Positions 47,233 to 56,414 of a DNA stretch of 64,000 nt are shown here, piece by piece. The position numbers and the translations under genes are program-made. The stretch is from Streptomyces mobaraensis NBRC 13819 = DSM 40847 (GTDB lineage Bacteria > Actinomycetota > Actinomycetes > Streptomycetales > Streptomycetaceae), in the NCBI RefSeq assembly GCF_017916255.1, contig NZ_CP072827.1, forward strand, positions 7,465,501-7,529,500. The letters run 5' to 3'. Within the stretch, counting starts at the first letter, position 1; every line of letters starts with the position of its first letter. The notes beneath the pieces were generated by a model. It did not search any database. It was not told the DNA's origin and saw only the letters and a program-made list of their open reading frames with translations.

Positions 47233-47985
47233 TCAGGTGATCTGGATGTTGGCCATCATGGCCATGTCCTCGTGTTCGAGGTTGTGGCAGTGGATCATGT
47301 AGCGGCCCCGGTAGCCGGTGAAGCGGACGAGGGTTTCGACGGTTTCGTACGGGCGTACGTCCACGGTGTCCTTCCAGCCGGCGTCCTTGGGCTCGGCGGG
47401 GCGGCCGCCGCGGGCGGTGACCTGGAACCGGGCGAGGTGGACGTGGACGGGGTGGTGGAAGTCGCTGCTGAAGCGCCAGCGTTCCACGCTGCCCAGGCGG
47501 GGCCGGGCGAGGACGGTGTCGGGGTGGAACGGCTTGCCGTTGATGGTCCACATCCGGCGGTCCTCGCCGGCGGGGGTGCGGCGGAAGCCGAAGGTGCGGA
47601 CCGGTACGCCCGTGGCGGGTGCGAGGTCCTCATAGCGGGTTGAGAGCCGGTCCGGCACTCGGCTGGTGTCCTTGGCCTTGCGTGCGACGTGGAAGCGCAT
47701 GACGTCGCGCATCCGGCCTCCGGCGGCGGTGTTGCGCAGGGTGACGCGGCTGCCAACGGGGTGGTCGCCGAAGTCGACGACGACGTCGAACCGCTCGCCG
47801 GGCGCGATGTCGAGCGCGTCGTGGCGCTGGGGTGCGGGAAGCAGCCCGCCGTCGCTGCCGATCTGTACGAACCGTCCGTGCCCACCGCCTTCGACGTCGA
47901 GCCGGAGCCGGTAGCGGCGGGCGTTGGAGCCGTTGAGCAGGCGGAAGCGGTAGCGGCAGCCGGCGACCTCGAGTTGCGATGCGCA
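47233..47985 (-). pseudogene. Multicopper oxidase lacking its first cupredoxin domain
   Basis: The minus-strand frame gives the last ~250 residues of a CotA/PhsA-type multicopper oxidase: LEVAGCRYRFRLLNGSNAR, the domain-2 strands, then WTINGKPF, HPVHVHL and the terminal copper motif HCHNLEHEDMAM. Type 1 copper ligands and half of the type 2/3 ligands are intact. The N-terminal domain with the two HxH motifs (about 200 residues) is absent, and the sequence before LEVAG is unrelated. No start codon or ribosome site suits a shortened product. It should be unable to build the trinuclear copper site. Confidence 0.8.
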
Positions 47986-48144
47986 TCTCGCGCCGCCTGT
48001 TGATGGAGGAGGCCCGGGCCGTGGCGGCCGTCCGCGCGGCCGTGCGGGAGGTGGGCCTGGCTGTGCCGGGTCTGTGTACCGGCCTCCCCGCCCGTCGGTG
48101 TGCCTTCCGTTCGCAGGCTGACCTCTTGGCAAATAGTCTCCGCG

Positions 48145-48155
48145 CAGATAATCTG
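48145..48155. promoter_or_regulatory. Candidate MarR operator upstream of the SRPBCC-MarR pair
   Basis: CAGATAATCTG is an inverted repeat (CAGAT-A-ATCTG), with a further GCAGAT at 48160-48165 in direct orientation. It sits in an AT-richer patch 30-45 bp before the SRPBCC ATG, a place where MarR dimers commonly bind. Confidence 0.45.
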
Positions 48156-48187
48156 TTCGCAGATGAGTCGAGCGAGGGGAACGCGTC

Positions 48188-48603
48188 ATGTGGAGCCACA
48201 CCTACACGGGTGAGACGACGGCGGCACCGGAGGCGGTCTGGGCCGTGCTGCGGGATGTCGGCAACTGGGCGCTGTGGGACACCTCCATGGAGGCCGTGTC
48301 GCTGCTGGGGCCGTTCGAGGTCGGCAGCCGGGTCTCCATGACGCCGACCGGCCAGGAACCGATCGTGTCGGTGATCACCGAGATCGAGGAGAACGTGCGC
48401 TACGCGGACGAGACCGAGTTCGGCGGGATGGTGCTGCGGTTCAGCCACACGCTGAGCCCGCTGGCGGACGGCGGAACGTCGGTGGCGCACCGGCTGGAGA
48501 TCTCCGGGCCGGACGCGGACACGGCCGGGCCCGAACTCGGCCCCGCGATCAGCGAGGACTTCCCGGAGGCGATGGCCGCCCTGTTCGCGCGGGCGACGGC
48601 CGG

Positions 48604-48607
<4 letters not shown>
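48188..48607 (+). CDS. SRPBCC (START-like) family protein
   Basis: The protein has 139 residues; GAGGGG lies 8 bp before the ATG. It opens with MWSHTYTGETTAAPEAVWAV and LRDVGNWALWD, the strand-helix start of polyketide cyclase/dehydrase-type SRPBCC proteins. MVLRFSHTLSPLADGGTSVA is the central sheet, and the C-terminal helix contains FPEAMAALFARA. It would bind a hydrophobic ligand in its cavity. It overlaps the next gene, a MarR regulator, by ATGA, so the two are translationally coupled. A role with that regulator's ligand is likely. Confidence 0.88.
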
Positions 48608-49682
<1,075 letters not shown>

Positions 49683-49687
49683 TCACC

Positions 49688-50986
49688 ATGAGACGGACGA
49701 ACACCGGCAAGGCGAGACGGCCGCTGGCGCGCGGGGGCCTGGTCCTCGCGGCGGCGGCCCTGATGGCGGGGGCGGCGCTGCCGGCCCACGCGGAACCGCG
49801 GGCCGACGACGTCGTCCAAGTGGACCTCGGACTCGACGGCGCGCAGCCCGACAACTGGTCCGAGGCCCGCGGGATGAGCGCCGACGGCCGGTACGCCGTC
49901 TTCACCTCCCTGGCGTCCAACCTCGTCCAGGGCGACACCAACCGCCTGTACGACGTCTTCGTCCGCGACCTGCGCACCGGGCGGACGGAACGGGTCAGCC
50001 TCGCCGACGACGGCGCGCAGCTCGACGGGTCCACGAGTCAGGCGGCCATCAGCGGCGACGGCCGGTACGTGGCGTTCGCGTCCGACGCGGCCGACGTCCT
50101 GCCGGGGCTGCCCGCCAACGGCGGCTACCGGGTCTTCGTCCGGGACCGCCGGACCGGGCACACCGAACTCGTCAGCGCCGACGGGAGCGCCGCGAGCCCC
50201 ACCATCAGCGCGGACGGCCGGTACGTCGCGTACACCCTCGACGGGCGGGACATCCATGTCACCGACCGCTGGAAGGGGACCACCCGGCTGGTCACGGCGG
50301 GCGCGGACGGCTCCCGGGCCGACAACTCCTCCGCCGACCCGGTGATCAGCGCGGACGGCACCACGATCGGCTTCCGCTCCCGGGCCACCAACCTGCTGCC
50401 GCGCGACCAGGCCCCCACCGCCGCCCCCGCCGCCCCCACCGGCTCCAAGCCGCCGCGCCCGCGCCCCACGTTCCCGTTCTACGTGTACGACGCGCGCACC
50501 GGCCGCATCCAGGGCGCCTCCGTCGACCCGGCCGGCATGCTGCGCGACGCGCACCCGTACGTCAATCTGAGCCCCGACGGGCGGTACGCCACGTTCCGCG
50601 TCTTCGAGCCCAACGGGACGGACGAGGAGGGCTCGCACGTCGAGCTCTACCTCCGCGACCTGCGGCACGGCACCACCACGAAGGCGGCCCTCCCGCTGCC
50701 GGGCACCCGGACCGTGCACGACGCCTACCGCGGCAGCGTGACGGCCGACGGACGATGGCTGCTGTTCGCCTCGGGCGCCGACAACCTGGTGCCCGGCGAC
50801 ACCAACCAGGCCGTGGACCTCTTCCGGCGCGACCTGCGGACCGGCCGGATCGAGCGGATCGGCCCGGCCGGCGGCGCCACGGACATCTCCTGGACCCCCA
50901 ACTCCCTCTCCGTGGACGGCCCCGGCACCACCGCCCTCTTCGACGGCGGCGGCAAGGTGTACGCCCGCCGGCTCCCGCCCGCCTGA
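49688..50986 (+). CDS. Secreted TolB-like/PD40 beta-propeller protein
   Basis: The protein has 432 residues; GGAGGACGG lies 8 bp before the ATG. Residues 1-35 are a Sec or TAT-like signal (RRPLARG, hydrophobic core, PAHAEP). Repeats of SADGRYAVFTSLASNLVQGD, GDGRYVAFASDAADVL, ADGRYVAYTL, ADGTTIGFRSRATNLL, PDGRYATFRV and ADGRWLLFASGADNLVPGD mark six to seven PD40 blades. DVFVRDLRTGRTERVS recurs between them. Such propellers are binding scaffolds. The ligand is unknown, and no protease or hydrolase domain is attached. Confidence 0.88.
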   Translation: MRRTNTGKARRPLARGGLVLAAAALMAGAALPAHAEPRADDVVQVDLGLDGAQPDNWSEARGMSADGRYAVFTSLASNLVQGDTNRLYDVFVRDLRTGRTERVSLADDGAQLDGSTSQAAISGDGRYVAFASDAADVLPGLPANGGYRVFVRDRRTGHTELVSADGSAASPTISADGRYVAYTLDGRDIHVTDRWKGTTRLVTAGADGSRADNSSADPVISADGTTIGFRSRATNLLPRDQAPTAAPAAPTGSKPPRPRPTFPFYVYDARTGRIQGASVDPAGMLRDAHPYVNLSPDGRYATFRVFEPNGTDEEGSHVELYLRDLRHGTTTKAALPLPGTRTVHDAYRGSVTADGRWLLFASGADNLVPGDTNQAVDLFRRDLRTGRIERIGPAGGATDISWTPNSLSVDGPGTTALFDGGGKVYARRLPPA

Positions 50987-51008
50987 CCGGGCGAACGCCC
51001 AAGGCCAC

Positions 51009-51065
51009 GGCCGGGGCGGGGCGGAGCGCGATGCCGGTACGGCCGCGCTCCACCCCGCCCCGGCC
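51009..51065. terminator. Large hairpin after the beta-propeller gene
   Basis: 22-bp arms with one mismatch (beginning GGCCGGGGCGGGG and ending CCCCGCCCCGGCC) enclose a 13-base loop, starting 22 bp after the stop. It insulates the operon that starts at 51395. The sequence from 51066 to 51394 holds no gene; it becomes AT-richer near 51280-51330, a likely promoter zone. Confidence 0.8.
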
Positions 51066-51394
51066 TGTTCGTTCACGCCCATTCGACCGGCTTCCCGGTC
51101 GCCACGCCGCCGCACCCGCGCGAATCTCCGCCGGGGTCTGCTTTCGGCCTCCCGGGCGCCCGACGGCACCGATCGCCCGCGCCCGGCGCTTCCTCCTGAT
51201 CAACCGCAGGTAACGCCCGGCCCCCGCCCCCGCCTGACGTATCGTTCCCCCCTGCCGTGCCGCCTCCCAAGACGGCTCAAAACATCAGTTTGTAGGGCAA
51301 TGGGCACGGGGAGTTATGCGTTCGCTTCCAAGATCTTTCACGGGGGAGCCGCCCCTGAAACGGCGCTTTCCCGCCCACACCGAAGAGGAGCCGC

Positions 51395-51880
51395 ATGCTG
51401 CCCGCCATGCCGCACGACGCCCGCGAACGATTCCTTGCCGCCCCGCACATCGGCGTCCTGGGCGTCACCGATCCCCGGGGCGGCGACCGGGCACCCCTGG
51501 TGGTGCCCGTCTGGTACGCGTACGAGCCGGGCGGCGAAGTGGTCGTCGAGACGGGCCGGGAGACGGTCAAGGCCCGACTGCTGCGCGCCGCCGGGCGGTT
51601 CAGCCTCTGCGTGCAGGACGAACGGCGGCCGTACCGCTACGTCAGCGTCGAGGGGCCGGTCACCGCGGTCGAGGACCCCGTCGACCCGGCCGTGCGCGAG
51701 GCCCTGGCCCACCGCTACCTCGACCCCGACGAGGCCCGCGACTACCTGGCGGCCACGGCGGCCCAGCTGAAGGACGACGTCGTCTTCCGCATGCGCCCGG
51801 AGCGCTGGCGCACCGCCGACTTCGCCGCCTTCGCGGCCGACTTCGCCGGCACCTCGGCGGAGACCCCGGCCGCCGGCTGA
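51395..51880 (+). CDS. Pyridoxamine 5'-phosphate oxidase-like (split-barrel flavin/F420) protein
   Basis: The protein has 161 residues; GAGGAG lies 4 bp before the ATG (a second ATG is four codons on). It opens MPHDARERFLAAPHIGVLGV, with PLVVPVWYAYEPGGEVVVET and TVKARLLRAAGRFSLCVQDE, the strand-loop-strand flavin-phosphate site of the PNPOx-like/FDOR superfamily. PYRYVSVEGPVTAV is the conserved fourth strand. It binds FMN or F420 and would reduce or oxidise a small molecule. It precedes an NRPS-like reductase and two P450s with the same orientation, so it is probably part of that pathway, though a 170-bp gap separates it. Confidence 0.88.
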   Translation: MLPAMPHDARERFLAAPHIGVLGVTDPRGGDRAPLVVPVWYAYEPGGEVVVETGRETVKARLLRAAGRFSLCVQDERRPYRYVSVEGPVTAVEDPVDPAVREALAHRYLDPDEARDYLAATAAQLKDDVVFRMRPERWRTADFAAFAADFAGTSAETPAAG

Positions 51881-52051
51881 CCGCCGCCGCACACCCGAAA
51901 AGCCGCACAACCGAAAAGGCGCACCGCACGCCGCGCCCCGGAAGCGCGAGCACCGGACCGCGCGCGACAGCGCCGAGCCCGCGTACCCCGCAGAGCCGAC
52001 GCACCGCGCCACCGCACCCCAGCACAACCCGGAAGGACACCGCACCCGCAC

Positions 52052-55000
52052 ATGACCCACACCGACGTCTCCTTACGCCCCCACCCGCGCACCCGGCCCA
52101 CGGCGGACACCGCGCCCCCGCCCGGCTACCCGCGGGACCGGCTCGTAGCCGAGCTGTTCACGGCGCAGGCGGCCGCCCGCCCGGACGCCCTCGCCGCCCG
52201 GCACGGGGAGCGCACCCTCACCTACGGCCGGCTCGACGCCCGTTCCGACGCCCTGGCGGCGCGCCTGCGCTCGCACGGCGTCGAGCCGGGCGACCTGGTG
52301 GGCGTCTGCGGTGGTCGTTCCCTCGAAGCGCTGGTCGCGCTGCTGGGCATCCTCAAGGCCGGCTGCGCGTACGTCCCGCTGGACCAGGACCTGCCGCCGG
52401 CCCGGCTGCGGGCCATGGCGGAGGACGCGGGGCTGCGCGCCGCCGTCACCCTGCCCGGCGGCGAACGCCCGGTGCGCGGACTGCGCGTGACCATCGGCCT
52501 CGACGAGGACGACGCGACCACCGCCGCCCCCGTCGGCCCCCGCGCCCCCTCCCGCACCGCGGCCCCGACCGACCCCGCCTACGTGGCCTTCACCTCCGGC
52601 ACCACCGGCCGCCCCAAACCGGTCGCCATACCGCACCGCGGCGTCGTCCGCCTCGTGCTCTCCGACCCCGAACTGCCGCCGCCCGGACCGGACGACCGCG
52701 TCCTGCACGCCTACGGGCTGTCCTCCGACGCCTCGACGATAGAGATCTGGGGCGCGCTGCTCACCGGGGCGTGCCTGGTCATCGCCGACCGCGCCGAACT
52801 CCTCTCGCCCACCGCCCTGGAGGAGTTGCTGCGCACCCGGCGGGTCACGGTCGCGTACCTGACGACCAGCGTCTTCCACCTCCTCGCCCGGACCCGGCCC
52901 GAGGCCCTGGCGGGGCTGCGGTTCGTGTCGGCCGGCGGCGAGGCGATGGACCCGCGCCTGGCCAACGCCGTGCTGGCGGCCTGCCCCGGCACCACCGTCG
53001 TCAACTTCTACGGCCCGACCGAGAACGCGGTGGTCTCCACCGCCCATGTGCTGCGCCCGCTGCCCGACGACGCCGGGCACGTGCCCCTCGGCCGCCCCTT
53101 CGGCGCCTCCACCTGCCACGTCGTGCGCCCGGACGGCACCCCGGCGGCGCCCGGCGAGGAGGGCGAGCTGTACGTCGGCGGGGACGGGCTGGCCCTCGGC
53201 TACCTCGGCGACGCGGCGCTGACCGCCGAGCGGTTCGTCACCCTGCCCGCCGTGGAACCGGGCGGGCGGCTGTACCGGACCGGCGACCGGGCGGTCCTGA
53301 CCGCCGACGGCCTGCTGGAGTACCACGGCCGGCTGGACCGGCAGGTGAAGCTGCGCGGCGTCCGCGTCGAACTCGACGAGGTCGAGGCCCGGCTGCGGGC
53401 CAACCCGGCGGTCGGCGAGGCCGTCGTCGAGGCCGAGGACGGCGCGCTCACGGCGTACGTCACCCCCGCCGAGGCCGGGCACCCGGTGCCCGTGCCGGAC
53501 CTGCGCGCCTACTGCGCGCAGTGGCTGCCCGCGCAGGCCGTCCCGGCGCTCGTGCCGCTGGAACGGTTCCCGGTGACCAGCGGCGGCAAGGTGGACCGCG
53601 CCCGGCTGAAGGCCGCGGCCCCCGCCCCCGAACCGGCGGGGGAGGAACCCGCGGCGGAGGACGGCCTGCTCGGCGTCCTCGCGGAGGTGTGGCAGCAGGT
53701 CCTGCGCGTCCGGCCCGCCCCCCACGACCGGTTCTTCGACCTCGGCGGCGACTCCCTGCTCGCCTCCGAGACCGTCACCCGCACCCTCGCCGTCCTGGGC
53801 CTGGACGCCGCCCACGGCTCGGGCCTCGTCAGGGCGCTGCTGGCCGCCCCCACCCTGGAAGGCTTCGCCGCGGCCGTCCGCGAGGCACGCCACGGCACCG
53901 CCGGAACGGCCGCGCCGCCCGCCGACTTCGTCAAGGAGGCCGAGCTCGGCTTCGACCTCCCGCCCGCCACCGGCCCGGCCCCGCGCCCCCACGACCCGCG
54001 GCACGTGCTGCTCACCGGCGCCTCCGGGTTCGTCGGCGCCTTCCTCCTCGACCGGCTGCTGCGCACCACGCGGGCACGCGTCCACTGCCCGGTACGGGCG
54101 ACGGGCCCGGCCCACGCCGAACGGCGGGTGCGCACCGCGCTCGCCCGCTACGGGCTGCACCCGGACGAGGCCGCGTGGCAGCGGGTGGAGTGCTTCCCCG
54201 GCGACCTGACCCAGCCCGCCCTCGGCCTGTCCGACGCGCGCACGGCCGACCTCTCCCGCACCCTGGACCTCGTCGTCCACAACGGCGCCCACGTCAACTT
54301 CCTCTACCCCTATGAGGAGTTGCGCGCGGCCAACGTCGACGGCACCCGGGAGGTCGTCCGCATCGCCGCGCCCCGCCGCGTCCCCGTGCACTTCGTCTCC
54401 ACCGTCGCCGTCGTCGCCGGCTTCGGCGCGGCCGGGGTGCGCGAGGTGGACGAGGACCTGCCGTTGGACCACGCCGACGCCCTGACCATGGGCTACGCGG
54501 AGAGCAAGTGGGTCGCCGAGGGCGTGCTGCGGCAGGCCGCCGACCAGGGACTCCCGGTCGCCGTCCACCGGCCGTACGAGGTCACGGGCGACACGGCGCG
54601 CGGCGTGTGCAACACCGAGACGGCCATCTGCTCGCTGCTGAAGATGATCGCCGACACGGGCCTGGCCCCGGACATCGCGCTGCCCATGGACTTCGTCCCG
54701 GTGGACCACCTCGCCGCGGCCCTCGTCCACATCGCCACCCACCAGCAGGCCGACGGCCGCGTCTACCACCTCACCAACCCGCGCCCGGCGATGCTCTCGG
54801 ACGTCCTGGACCGGATGCGCGCCGCCGGCCACACCCTGCGCACGCTGCCCTACGACGAGTGGGTCGCCGCCCTCGTCCGCCACGTCGCCGCGCACCCCAC
54901 GGCCGCCACGGCCCCGTTCGTGTCGCTGTGCGTCGACCGCGGCCGCACGACGGACCGGTCCGTCAAGGAGATGTACCTCCAGGACACCTTCCCCGTGCTG

Positions 55001-55150
55001 GGGCGGCGCAACACCGAGGCGGCGCTGGCCGGCAGCGGGCTCGACTGCCCGCCGGTCGACGCCGCCCTGCTCGACCGCTACCTGGAGTACTTCCACACCT
55101 CCGGCTACCTCACCCGCCCCGCGACCAGTCCCTCGGAGGGGACCGCATGA
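52052..55150 (+). CDS. NRPS-like single-module enzyme: adenylation - carrier protein - thioester reductase
   Basis: The protein has 1032 residues. The adenylation domain (~25-520) shows FTSGTTGRPKPV (~180), SSDASTIEIWGALLTG with the Asp that binds an amino-acid amine, NFYGPTENAVV, YRTGD (~407) and the A10 Lys in SGGKVDR (~511). The carrier domain has Ser568 in DLGGDSLLA. The reductase (~645-1015) begins LLTGASGFVGAF (NADPH loop) and has the YAESK catalytic pair Tyr815/Lys819 after HFVSTVAVV. There is no condensation domain. It should activate one amino or carboxylic acid, hold it as a thioester, and release it reductively as an aldehyde or alcohol. The first P450 overlaps it by 4 bp (ATGA), so the two are coupled. 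Substrate not identified. Confidence 0.95.
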   Translation: MTHTDVSLRPHPRTRPTADTAPPPGYPRDRLVAELFTAQAAARPDALAARHGERTLTYGRLDARSDALAARLRSHGVEPGDLVGVCGGRSLEALVALLGILKAGCAYVPLDQDLPPARLRAMAEDAGLRAAVTLPGGERPVRGLRVTIGLDEDDATTAAPVGPRAPSRTAAPTDPAYVAFTSGTTGRPKPVAIPHRGVVRLVLSDPELPPPGPDDRVLHAYGLSSDASTIEIWGALLTGACLVIADRAELLSPTALEELLRTRRVTVAYLTTSVFHLLARTRPEALAGLRFVSAGGEAMDPRLANAVLAACPGTTVVNFYGPTENAVVSTAHVLRPLPDDAGHVPLGRPFGASTCHVVRPDGTPAAPGEEGELYVGGDGLALGYLGDAALTAERFVTLPAVEPGGRLYRTGDRAVLTADGLLEYHGRLDRQVKLRGVRVELDEVEARLRANPAVGEAVVEAEDGALTAYVTPAEAGHPVPVPDLRAYCAQWLPAQAVPALVPLERFPVTSGGKVDRARLKAAAPAPEPAGEEPAAEDGLLGVLAEVWQQVLRVRPAPHDRFFDLGGDSLLASETVTRTLAVLGLDAAHGSGLVRALLAAPTLEGFAAAVREARHGTAGTAAPPADFVKEAELGFDLPPATGPAPRPHDPRHVLLTGASGFVGAFLLDRLLRTTRARVHCPVRATGPAHAERRVRTALARYGLHPDEAAWQRVECFPGDLTQPALGLSDARTADLSRTLDLVVHNGAHVNFLYPYEELRAANVDGTREVVRIAAPRRVPVHFVSTVAVVAGFGAAGVREVDEDLPLDHADALTMGYAESKWVAEGVLRQAADQGLPVAVHRPYEVTGDTARGVCNTETAICSLLKMIADTGLAPDIALPMDFVPVDHLAAALVHIATHQQADGRVYHLTNPRPAMLSDVLDRMRAAGHTLRTLPYDEWVAALVRHVAAHPTAATAPFVSLCVDRGRTTDRSVKEMYLQDTFPVLGRRNTEAALAGSGLDCPPVDAALLDRYLEYFHTSGYLTRPATSPSEGTA

Positions 55151-56376
55151 GCGACACCGAAGCCGTGGACCCCACCGGCACCGTCATCGACGTCCCCGCC
55201 CCCGAGCCCGGCAGCGCCGGATCGCCGTGCGGCTACGCCCGGCTGCGCGCCGAACAGCCCGTCGTCAAGGCGAAGCTGCCCAACGGCGAGACGGGCTGGC
55301 TCCTCAGCCGCTACGAGGACGTGCGCGCCGCCTTCGCCGACCCCCGGCTCGTCCGGCCGCTGCTGTCGGCCTGGCCGCCCCGCGAGGGCGCCGACGCCCC
55401 GCCGCCGTGCCTGCCCACCTTCCTGGAGATGACCGGCGAGCACCACGAGCGCGTCCGCCGTACCGTCCTCCCGCTGTTCGGCCGCCGCAGGCTGGAGTTC
55501 ATGGTCCCGCGCGTCCGGGCCATCGCCGAGGAGCTCCTCGACGCCATGGTCGCCGGGGCGCCGGACGGCACGGCCGACCTCGTCCCCGCCTACGTCGAAC
55601 CGCTCCCGCTGCGGGTGCTGTGCGAGACCGTCGGACTGCCGTACGAGGAGCGCGACGTCTACCTGCCGCACACCCTCGCCCTGCTCGGCGCCTCCGGGCT
55701 GACGATGGAGGAGGTGCTGGCCGCGCTGTACGCCCTCCAGGACTACGCCTCCGAGCTCATCGCCCGCAGGGAGCGGGCGGGGGAGGGCGAGGACTACCTC
55801 GGTCTGCTGCTGGCGGAGAGCCGCCGGGCGGGTGCCACCCTGACGCGCGACGACGTCGTCAGCTTCGTCGTCACCATGCTCATGGCCGGCTACAAGACCA
55901 ACATCCAGCACACCGGCAACGCCATGCTCGTCCTCCTCGACCACCCCGACGAGCTGCGGAGGCTCCGCGAGGAGCCCGCGCGCATCGGCGCCGCCGTGGA
56001 GGAACTGCTGCGCTACGTACCGCTGATGAACGCGATCAACATCCTCGTCGCCCGGGAGGACTTCACCCTGCACGGGCAGCGCATCCGGGCCGGCGACGCG
56101 GTCGTGCCCGTCCCGGCGTCGGCCAACCGCGACCCCGCGGCGTTCACCGACCCCGACCGGCTCGACCTGACCCGCTCGCCCAACGCCCACGTGGCCTTCG
56201 GGCACGGCCCGCACGCCTGCACCGGCGGCCACCTGACCCGGCTCCAGCTCACCACCGCCATCGAGGTGCTGCTCGAGCGGCTGCCCGGCGTCGAACTGGC
56301 CGAACCGGCCGCCTCGCTCCCCTGGGACGAGACGACCCCGCTGCGCGCCCCGGCCCGGCTGCCGGTGCGCTGGTGA
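55147..56376 (+). CDS. Cytochrome P450 with non-canonical I-helix (AGYKTN)
   Basis: The protein has 409 residues and starts inside the stop of the NRPS-like gene (ATGA). The haem loop is FGHGPHACTGG with ligand Cys358. The K-helix ExxR is in EELLR, and the N-terminal HERVRR (C-helix) is typical of bacterial class I enzymes. The I-helix, normally AGxET(T/S), reads AGYKTN: the acid is Lys250, Thr251 remains and Asn follows. This should alter proton delivery to bound dioxygen. It needs a ferredoxin partner not seen here. Likely substrate: the carrier-bound or released product of the upstream enzyme. Confidence 0.94.
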   Translation: MSDTEAVDPTGTVIDVPAPEPGSAGSPCGYARLRAEQPVVKAKLPNGETGWLLSRYEDVRAAFADPRLVRPLLSAWPPREGADAPPPCLPTFLEMTGEHHERVRRTVLPLFGRRRLEFMVPRVRAIAEELLDAMVAGAPDGTADLVPAYVEPLPLRVLCETVGLPYEERDVYLPHTLALLGASGLTMEEVLAALYALQDYASELIARRERAGEGEDYLGLLLAESRRAGATLTRDDVVSFVVTMLMAGYKTNIQHTGNAMLVLLDHPDELRRLREEPARIGAAVEELLRYVPLMNAINILVAREDFTLHGQRIRAGDAVVPVPASANRDPAAFTDPDRLDLTRSPNAHVAFGHGPHACTGGHLTRLQLTTAIEVLLERLPGVELAEPAASLPWDETTPLRAPARLPVRW

Positions 56377-56414
56377 CGCCCGTACCGCCCGCCGACGAGA
56401 GAGGCCCATACCCC

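Noticed and set aside
47979..48341. Plus-strand frame starting MRISRRLLMEEARA upstream of the SRPBCC gene
   Set aside because: No family match and no ribosome site; it runs through the operator region and overlaps the SRPBCC gene out of frame.
52052..55150. Carboxylic acid reductase of the Nocardia CAR type
   Set aside because: The domain order is similar, but the adenylation domain has NRPS core motifs and the amine-binding Asp, so NRPS-like A-PCP-R is the better reading.
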